A stretch of 64,000 bases of DNA, from contig OX235279.1 in NCBI GenBank assembly GCA_944472155.2, positions 48,085,564 to 48,149,563 of the forward strand. Direction: 5' to 3'. The position numbers and the translations under genes were made by a program. Within the stretch, counting starts at the first letter, position 1. Every line of letters begins with the position of its first letter. The stretch is from Trichobilharzia szidati (taxonomy: Eukaryota > Platyhelminthes > Trematoda > Strigeidida > Schistosomatidae). Below are positions 57,426 to 64,000 of the stretch, one piece after another. The notes under the pieces are model-generated. The model did not search any database. It was given only the letters and a program-made list of their open reading frames with translations, and had not been told where the DNA came from.

Positions 57426-60416
57426 CTACACGTTTAATGAACTTAAAATATCTATGTTGGACGAAAAGGTGGGTGTAGGATTCAGACGCAGAAGTGCACT
57501 GTCATCTTTGAGCAGTCTGGTGACTGAGGAGATGAACACTGCGAGTGTGTTTGCATCGCGCACATCAGCTGGTAGTCTATTCCAAATGACTGAAAACTTA
57601 TTTAAGAAGAAATTATACCGCATGTGAGTCTGACAGTGCTCTATAGCAGCTAGGTTGTGGTGATTTCTAAGATTGTAACTGATGACAGCGGTAGGTTTAA
57701 TTATTGGCTCGGAGGAGTGCACGAGCAGATTAGTTAGCTTGTAGTAAAAAATTAGGTTCAGCTTAAGACGTCTTTTCCAGAGTGGTTCTAAACTTAGTCT
57801 GTCGCAACGTTCATAGTATTGGAGACCACTTTCTAAACCAAGAATTCTTAAGGTGAATTGCCGTTGCACTCCTTCTAACTTAAGCTTGTCATTTTGTCTG
57901 AGTCCGCTAAGAATAAACGGGCAGTATTCTAAAATAGGTCGGACACATACTTTATATAATAAAACCCTAGTTTCACAACAAAAGAAATTGCGAGTTATGC
58001 ATCCTAGGAGCCTTCGTGTTTTACGTCTGGCATAATCAGTTTGTTCAGAGAACGTTAAGTTACTAGAGTATCTGATACCGAGATCTACGACTGAGTTGAG
58101 CTTGGCTAGTTTACGCCCATTTACTTCAAGATTCAGGTCAAGGTTACTGTTTCCGATACAAATCCAGCCGCATTTATCAATGTTGAACTTTAGACAGGAT
58201 TCAGTACACCATGTTGCGAGACTACTTAGTTCAAGATGTATTTTATTCACCATATCGCCTAGTTCATGAGCGTGGCAGGAGTAAACGACTTTGAGGTCGT
58301 CAGCATATAGGAATGATTTACCTAAGGTGAAGCAGTTGCAAATGCTGTTAATGTATACTGTAAATAAAAGTGGACCTAGGACACTACCTTGCACAACCCC
58401 ACTTGTGATCTGTCTAGGATGAGACAACACAGATCCAACCTTGGTTATTTGTACCCTATTGCTTAGAAACGATTTTAACCAGCTCAGTAATGGATTGCGA
58501 ATCCCACATGAATACAGCTTCTCAAAGAGAATACTGTGAGATACCATGTCAAATGCCCTAGATATGTCGAAGTAGAGAACAACAACTAGCTTACGTGCTT
58601 CGCGACTACTAGTGATGCAGTTGAAAAAGTCGAAGTGGCAAGTAACGCAAGACCTATTTTTGAGAAATCCGTGTTGAGACCTTGTAACAAGATCTTCCTT
58701 AAGCAGATAGTCTGACAACTGATCTTTGACAACTTTCTCCATGATTCGAGAGACAACTGGGGTTATATTTATGGGTCTGTAATTGCGGACGTTTGCCTTA
58801 TCACCGGATTTATAGTGTGGAATTATGAAGCTAGTTTTCCACTCATTAGGGTAAGTGCCAGTGTCCATAGATATCGAGAAGAATTTAAGAAGTAGTAGGG
58901 GTATGTCACACCCACTGTTTTTGAAAATTATGGAAGCAAGGCCATCTGGTCCTGTGCTAGTGGAAGGTTTCAGGCTTTTAACTGCTTGTTCTATTAATTG
59001 GTCGGTGAACACAATGCTTCCGAGGAAAGAGCTAGTAAGGGGGCCGGTGTCACCAGGAATGCGGGTTTCTAAACTGAAGTTTGCAAACCACTCACTGAAT
59101 ATTTCACAGATGGTGGCAGGCACATTGTAGATAACTTTGTCATGAAGTAAATAGGGGATGTCCCTAGTCGACTGCATTCGTTTTTTAAGAAGTGTTGTTA
59201 AGTTATAAACTTTGGAGGTGCTTTCAAGTGCCCTTAATTCTTCGTCGAGGTCCTTTTGAGAGCGTTGGCGCTTGACAGATTCAAGAGACTCATGGATTGA
59301 GTGCAGTAGTGATATATCCTTAGTTGAATAGTACTGTTTCTTCAACTTCCTTAACTTATTGCGGCATGCCCTCGGAATGTAATCAGCTTGGTGTCTACTT
59401 AATTTCACTACCTTCTTAGGAGCAACAGTATCTAGACAAAGGATAACATTCCTGTAAAATAGGGACACTACAGTCTCCAGGGAGTCAGTGGTAAAATATT
59501 CATCCCAGTGACAGAGTCGAATGAGTTCTTGGACTAATCCCCAGTCTGTATGTTTGTAACTACGACAAATCAAGCTCCCTGAATCCTGTTTGTTTCCTGT
59601 ATTTAGTGGTGAAAAAGGCAGAGAGCAGAGCACCATTCTATGGTCACTACTGGAAAATCTGTTACCAACATAGGTGGAGACTGGGATTGTGTCATGACAA
59701 AACACAAGGTCCAACATGTTGTCACCACGAGTGGGTGTCTGGACGTGTTGCTGCCATCCATAACAATCGATAGTGGCAAGTAATTCGTCGAAGCGTTGGG
59801 GGCCGGAACTACTTAACCAATTGACTTCTGGAAGATTGAAGTCCCCTGCAATTATTTTGTAATTAGTACTAAACGATGAGGCGTGTGCGAATGATTTAGC
59901 TAATAACGCATCAGTTTCTTTGGTTGAGCTTGGTGCTCGATAAACACAGCCTATGAGAAGCTTGTACTTATCTCCTTGTAAGACGACCCAGAGTGAATCA
60001 GGTACATCGTTCAGTATTTCATCTTCCACCTTACTGGCTACGAATGAGTTATGTATATATATGAGACATCCTCCACCACGCTTGCAGTCTCTATTTGCAC
60101 GGTGTACAGTGTAATCATCTATGCCTATATGCACATCAAGTACAGAATATGAGCACCATGATTCAGTAATCAAAGCTACAGTAGGCTTGGCGATAAATAA
60201 TAATGCCCTTAGTTCAGATATCTTATTGATTAAGGAACGTGCATTAATTAGCAATATCGTGAATAAGTCACGGGATACTACAAACTGGCTTAAGATATCA
60301 CCATAACCTAACTCTGTTTGTGCGTCAACAACGCAAGAGTTTATGAATGATACGGGGGTTGGACTGGGTGTCTGTGCATCGGGGTTAGAGTGCAGTGAGG
60401 TGGTCCTAGGTGCCAT
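57426..60416 (-). CDS. CR1-like element B, ORF2: endonuclease-reverse transcriptase
   Basis: 996 codons, uninterrupted. Residues about 53-270 form an APE-type endonuclease: LLINARSLINKI (Asn58), ALITESW (Glu85), GCVYRAPS, GDFNLPEVNW (191-200), DLVF and SSDHRM with catalytic Asp/His 258-259. Residues about 525-790 form the RT: RNYRPINITPVVSRIMEKV, YFDISRAFD (motif A, Asp617), SGVVQGSVLGP (B), LYADD (704-707, C), FNIDKCGW (D). A conserved CR1 C-terminal region follows. The enzyme nicks DNA and primes reverse transcription of its own RNA at the nick. The first ATG lies inside ORF1, in the -1 frame. All visible catalytic residues are present, so it may be active. Confidence 0.95.
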   Translation of the reverse strand: MAPRTTSLHSNPDAQTPSPTPVSFINSCVVDAQTELGYGDILSQFVVSRDLFTILLINARSLINKISELRALLFIAKPTVALITESWCSYSVLDVHIGIDDYTVHRANRDCKRGGGCLIYIHNSFVASKVEDEILNDVPDSLWVVLQGDKYKLLIGCVYRAPSSTKETDALLAKSFAHASSFSTNYKIIAGDFNLPEVNWLSSSGPQRFDELLATIDCYGWQQHVQTPTRGDNMLDLVFCHDTIPVSTYVGNRFSSSDHRMVLCSLPFSPLNTGNKQDSGSLICRSYKHTDWGLVQELIRLCHWDEYFTTDSLETVVSLFYRNVILCLDTVAPKKVVKLSRHQADYIPRACRNKLRKLKKQYYSTKDISLLHSIHESLESVKRQRSQKDLDEELRALESTSKVYNLTTLLKKRMQSTRDIPYLLHDKVIYNVPATICEIFSEWFANFSLETRIPGDTGPLTSSFLGSIVFTDQLIEQAVKSLKPSTSTGPDGLASIIFKNSGCDIPLLLLKFFSISMDTGTYPNEWKTSFIIPHYKSGDKANVRNYRPINITPVVSRIMEKVVKDQLSDYLLKEDLVTRSQHGFLKNRSCVTCHFDFFNCITSSREARKLVVVLYFDISRAFDMVSHSILFEKLYSCGIRNPLLSWLKSFLSNRVQITKVGSVLSHPRQITSGVVQGSVLGPLLFTVYINSICNCFTLGKSFLYADDLKVVYSCHAHELGDMVNKIHLELSSLATWCTESCLKFNIDKCGWICIGNSNLDLNLEVNGRKLAKLNSVVDLGIRYSSNLTFSEQTDYARRKTRRLLGCITRNFFCCETRVLLYKVCVRPILEYCPFILSGLRQNDKLKLEGVQRQFTLRILGLESGLQYYERCDRLSLEPLWKRRLKLNLIFYYKLTNLLVHSSEPIIKPTAVISYNLRNHHNLAAIEHCQTHMRYNFFLNKFSVIWNRLPADVRDANTLAVFISSVTRLLKDDSALLRLNPTPTFSSNIDILSSLNV

Positions 60417-61810
60417 GGGTCGTACCAGTGATTCGGGACACGTGGAAAATTTACCATTTGTTCCTGGATATAAGGATAGTAGATGTTGGGCCTGGGTTGA
60501 CGGTTAAAAAGCATAGCATCAAATGGTCTGCCCATCCACGTGCTATCCATCATACCGGTACACACCTTCGTGTTGGTTTTATAACTTAAAGGAAATTGAA
60601 AGGGAAGGTGCTTTGGTTGTAAGACTTTGGGGGTTTTGGGGCCTGACTTTCTATAAGGTGGAGCATACTGAAAACCACCAGATATACTTGTGTTTCGAGA
60701 GGAACTTTTCGTAAGAGGTGACGGTTTTTTGACAGTCTTACTCTCAGCAAGCTTATTGAATACAAAGTATTCTTCCCCATCATTAGTCCCAACCCGGCGA
60801 AATTTGTTCATTGTGGTGAGGTCACCACGTTTGGGTAAGAATTTCTTGGAACTGCTTGCAACAGTTCTATCTATTTTAACATCTTTTGGTGAGACGTTAT
60901 TTACAGGGGTACTGGTATCTAAATCAGTCCCTAGTTCCATTGCCATGCGTGGTTGTTGTGTGGTCTGCTGAATGCTAATGTCAGCATTAGGTGACTGTTG
61001 CTGTGCACGATCGTTTTTGGGTAATTCTAAGCTAGAGGAGGTGACCAGGTTATTACTCCGCATCATTCTGCGCTGACACGGTGTTTTATCTTGAGCTATG
61101 GTTATAGACTTATAACTACTGTTCAGTCTTAGGTGATCCTGGCATTTAATAAACTTACTAGAATCAAGGGAATTACTGAACTTAAAAATAATGGGACAGT
61201 TAGCCTGGTTAGACTTTTTACGAAGTCTTTTGCTTTCACATGGAACACTGGCCATGCCGCAACAAATCAGGATTTTGTGTTTAACAGTCTTCAGAGGAAG
61301 AGAATCTGGGACATTGTAAACTATAGCCTGGTGAGAAGAGGTTATACGCTTCATCACCTCCGCAGCCAAGCAGTCAATCATATTTTCAGTCTTATTTAGG
61401 GTGTCTGGAGACATTTTAGGATGCTTTCTCAACAGACAGGCTATTGGGTCTAAATCCGAAAGCTTGCTTTGAGTTACATCCAGCAAAGACTTAACCTGGC
61501 CAATATCAGAACTACTCTCCGTGATATTTGACAATGGCAGTGACATTCTATCAAACTGACCTAATTTTTTCTGAAGTTCATTTACTTGCCTTTGGATATC
61601 TTTCACAAGGAGGTCTAATTTACAGATCTCAGAGTTCTCTAACAGAACATCTTTCATCTGTATCACAGGAGTGAGAATTGCACTCAATCCATTTTGTGAG
61701 CTAGTAGTTAATGCTGTATTACAGGGTGGCAATGTAGTTATAACCGAGGTTGAGACACTATCTAAAACAACTGTGTTTCTACGAACACGTTTTTTAGAAA
61801 TTTGGACCAT
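60341..61810 (-). CDS. CR1-like element B, ORF1 protein
   Basis: 489 codons, uninterrupted. A basic start (KKRVRRN) is followed by a probable coiled coil at 60-87 (KLDLLVKDIQRQVNELQKKL). A region at 160-235 begins QAIVYNVPDS, continues with a basic KRLRKK run and has PIIFKFSNSLDSSKF. This could be an RNA-binding RRM-like fold, by analogy with LINE ORF1 proteins. The C-terminus is basic and Pro/Tyr-rich. No zinc finger is seen. It likely packages element RNA. The last 76 bases overlap ORF2. The same ORF1 occurs in broken form at 52,170-53,528. Confidence 0.85.
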   Translation of the reverse strand: MVQISKKRVRRNTVVLDSVSTSVITTLPPCNTALTTSSQNGLSAILTPVIQMKDVLLENSEICKLDLLVKDIQRQVNELQKKLGQFDRMSLPLSNITESSSDIGQVKSLLDVTQSKLSDLDPIACLLRKHPKMSPDTLNKTENMIDCLAAEVMKRITSSHQAIVYNVPDSLPLKTVKHKILICCGMASVPCESKRLRKKSNQANCPIIFKFSNSLDSSKFIKCQDHLRLNSSYKSITIAQDKTPCQRRMMRSNNLVTSSSLELPKNDRAQQQSPNADISIQQTTQQPRMAMELGTDLDTSTPVNNVSPKDVKIDRTVASSSKKFLPKRGDLTTMNKFRRVGTNDGEEYFVFNKLAESKTVKKPSPLTKSSSRNTSISGGFQYAPPYRKSGPKTPKVLQPKHLPFQFPLSYKTNTKVCTGMMDSTWMGRPFDAMLFNRQPRPNIYYPYIQEQMVNFPRVPNHWYDPWHLGPPHCTLTPMHRHPVQPPYHS

Positions 61811-61892
61811 AATTACAGGGATTATATGACTATAAGCAGTAAATATATATCAGAGCAAACACGTGCAAAAATGTCACCAATTTCGAACGTAC
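61811..61892 (-). mobile_element. CR1-like element B, 5' UTR
   Basis: About 80 bases match 52,062-52,170 upstream of the other ORF1 copy (ttgtgacattttgcacgtg). Matching fades beyond 61,892, so the element start is placed near there. It could lie further out if repeat S is part of the element. Confidence 0.6.
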
Positions 61893-62760
61893 TGTAAAAT
61901 TAAGTTTACACATAACGAATAAATAAGTAGGTTGAGCTGTAGCAGTCGCAGTAACATTTCGCTTACATTTAATTATGCAGTCAAATAAATCATCAAGTAT
62001 CATTGATAAGTCTGACATCTGCATCGTCATGCAAAAAAACTTAGTTTCACTCAGATAGAATAAGAAAAGTATTGTAAGCAGGATGTCAAATCTATTTAAT
62101 CAAAAAAAATAAGCAAATATCTTTACACAATTGTTTTTCGTAATTATTTCGCCCATGTTGAATTGCTGTGACCAAGTTGACTGACATTACCGGATATCTG
62201 TAAATAAGTGAACAAAGTGTATGTTTTTAAATCGCTGAAGTAAGGAAGAGGTAATGTTAAAGTTAAACGCTTTATATTTCCATACCTTTGCTGAAAAAGG
62301 TTCATTTTCCTTTTTCATTCTTTGGTGATGACAGCATTCTTCTGTATTTTTTAATGTCACACAGAGATTGTTCGTCTTATACAGTATAGCTGCAAGCAAA
62401 TAATAAGTGTCAACTTGTAAACCATTCACAATGAACACTGTACAGAAAACTTCATCACATCTTCATTTTAACTAACTTTTCTTTCACGCACAGAAGCATG
62501 CAGTCACTACATACCCTCAAGCATTGTAACCTGAACATCACAAAATCCCTACAGATAACTTCTTTCATAATAAATCATTTAAACATATGAGTCATAAGTG
62601 CTTCTTCCATATCCTTCATAGCCACAAGTAATTCATTAAGGATCTCGGAATATCTTAGTGATATGAACACGAACAATTGTTAAGACTGGGATAACTTATG
62701 TAACAGGTGCCGTAGTTGTAGGACACACCTGCTAGCTACTAATCGACAGAAAATTGATAC
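61893..62760 (+). repeat. Dispersed repeat S, copy 2, with extra internal sequence
   Basis: 61,895-62,020 and 62,490-62,760 match 53,870-54,262. The 460 bases between have no counterpart there and no recognised identity. Confidence 0.5.
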
Positions 62761-64000
62761 TAATTTTAAGTAGTCTGACATTTCAGGAGGACCATCTACA
62801 CTGTTCTTCGTAACCCCATGCACACTGATATAAACATAATCTGATGCCATTTTTGACAATGAACAATTAAAGCCTTCTGATATTCCAAGTGCAAATGTCA
62901 ATTAAACTAGTGTCATATCTTCGCCTAAGCAATTTTAAATGGGAACTTCATCAAAGTAGATATAATCACCAAGAAATGCAGCAGCCTGTCTCATTCATCG
63001 CATGATCTCTTCCATGTGCTATAGAATATTTCAGTCATCACAGATGATAAAAGAAGTGTCTAACATCCTCAAAACACACATCTAACTTATGTCTGTAGGC
63101 TATTTCTCTCTCAAATGCACGATTCTCATAGAATAACTGGGATGACAACAGCCATTGCCTGCAGTCAATTAACAACCTTAAGATCTGAAACAACTCACAA
63201 AAAGCAATGCCTCAATGCTCTAAAACCCTAATAATAGACTTTTTATGCGATATTTCTTCAAAATGACCTTTTTATTAGTAATTCGTCTAGGCTGTCATGA
63301 CAATTTTACACATTACTATGAACACAATACAGAAAAATATTGCATTTTTCGGCTACAAAAGCCTAAAACTAGTCAAATATAATCTATTTTCACAATACTG
63401 AGTGATTAGAACGTCTCTATAGGCGTGAGCGCGATAACCCATACAATGCGCGAAAACACATCGTCATAGAACATAGCCTCATTCATCGACATATGGATGA
63501 ATATTCAAATACGTACTACAACTTGTTTGCCTTTCGGATTTAGTTAATTGCATCGCGTGTTGGGTTTGAATGACTACCTAGCAGATTGTTTCCACAAACT
63601 AAAGTCAATAAGGAAAGAAACTATGCAAATTCACCATACACCAAACTTATGTAGTTTAAATCATACCTGTCCATGCCTGTAAAATCGCTGTGTTCCTGAA
63701 TAGGTAGGAATAAGTGTATTACTCTACCAGCAGCCCCAACCTTGTGTCTCGTCAGGTAAAACAAGAAGTCTTTTCAGGAGACTTTATGCACATACGTCTA
63801 AGTATAAAAATTCCACTATACCATATTTGGCACGTACTTTATGTGATGAAAATAGTGTCAGAAATGAACTAACTAACCTTCAACCTTAAAGCATCATACT
63901 TTACTGTTATTGTATTTCTTACATTTATAATCCTCTCAATTTTTTCGTTTTGTTTATTTTATTTTCCATAAGTGCGGACATAATTTTAAGCTGTATTATG
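62761..64000. other. Unassigned, with an inverted repeat fragment
   Basis: 63,725-63,965 matches the complement of 9,410-9,680 and of 31,440-31,710 with many differences (the segment around atatttggcacgtactttat). No gene is recognised. Confidence 0.5.

Noticed and set aside
1..64000. CRISPR-like or phage-like regularly spaced repeats
   Set aside because: Repeats are microsatellites, SINEs and LINE fragments. There are no spaced identical repeats of that kind, and the DNA is eukaryotic.

Overview
This is eukaryotic, AT-rich, intron-and-repeat DNA. It most resembles a digenean flatworm, probably a schistosome. The support is CR1-type, RTE-type and Penelope-like retroelement proteins of the kind known from blood flukes, tRNA-derived SINEs (one carrying a hammerhead-ribozyme-like core), and isolated short exons among thousands of bases of non-coding sequence. 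There are no bacterial operons, no rRNA and no CRISPR. I cannot name a species.

Layout. (1) 1-14,260 and 21,806-36,258 are two direct copies of one block, nearly identical by eye, offset by about 21.8 kb. Each copy carries a candidate NTR/TIMP-like exon, an RTE reverse-transcriptase relic, a Penelope-like GIY-YIG relic, several tRNA-derived SINEs, a candidate solo LTR plus its truncated relative, and many (TA)n tracts. SINEs and microsatellites have changed in one copy and not the other. (2) 14,261-21,805 is a spacer between the copies. It holds an internally deleted RTE element, a second reverse-transcriptase relic, one convincing host exon (TPM/MOLO1-like, 17,753-17,956) and a full-length candidate solo LTR. 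(3) 36,259-42,700 is mostly unassigned, with a Penelope-like relic, a degenerate RT fragment and a 1.1 kb segment (Y-A) that recurs at 48 kb. (4) 42,726-47,377 is a CR1-like element on the plus strand, with broken ORF2 and a changed endonuclease residue. (5) 47,411-50,647 is a composite: two almost identical 365-bp direct repeats bracket a CR1 3' end and a second copy of Y. (6) 52,000-56,750 is a nest of CR1, Penelope and short repeats, with one possible small membrane-protein exon on the minus strand. (7) 56,385 to about 61,890 is an apparently coding-intact CR1-like retrotransposon on the minus strand, with overlapping ORF1 and ORF2. (8) 61,890-64,000 holds dispersed repeat fragments only.

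How it works together. The only complete machinery here is the minus-strand CR1 element: an ORF1 protein, plus an endonuclease and reverse transcriptase in ORF2. It is the best candidate source for the 5'-truncated 3' ends at 47.8, 54.3 and 54.7 kb, which share its 3' UTR. The SINEs have pol III-type A and B boxes and would depend on enzymes supplied by other elements. Host gene content is limited to a few candidate exons, presumably parts of genes with long introns that leave the window.
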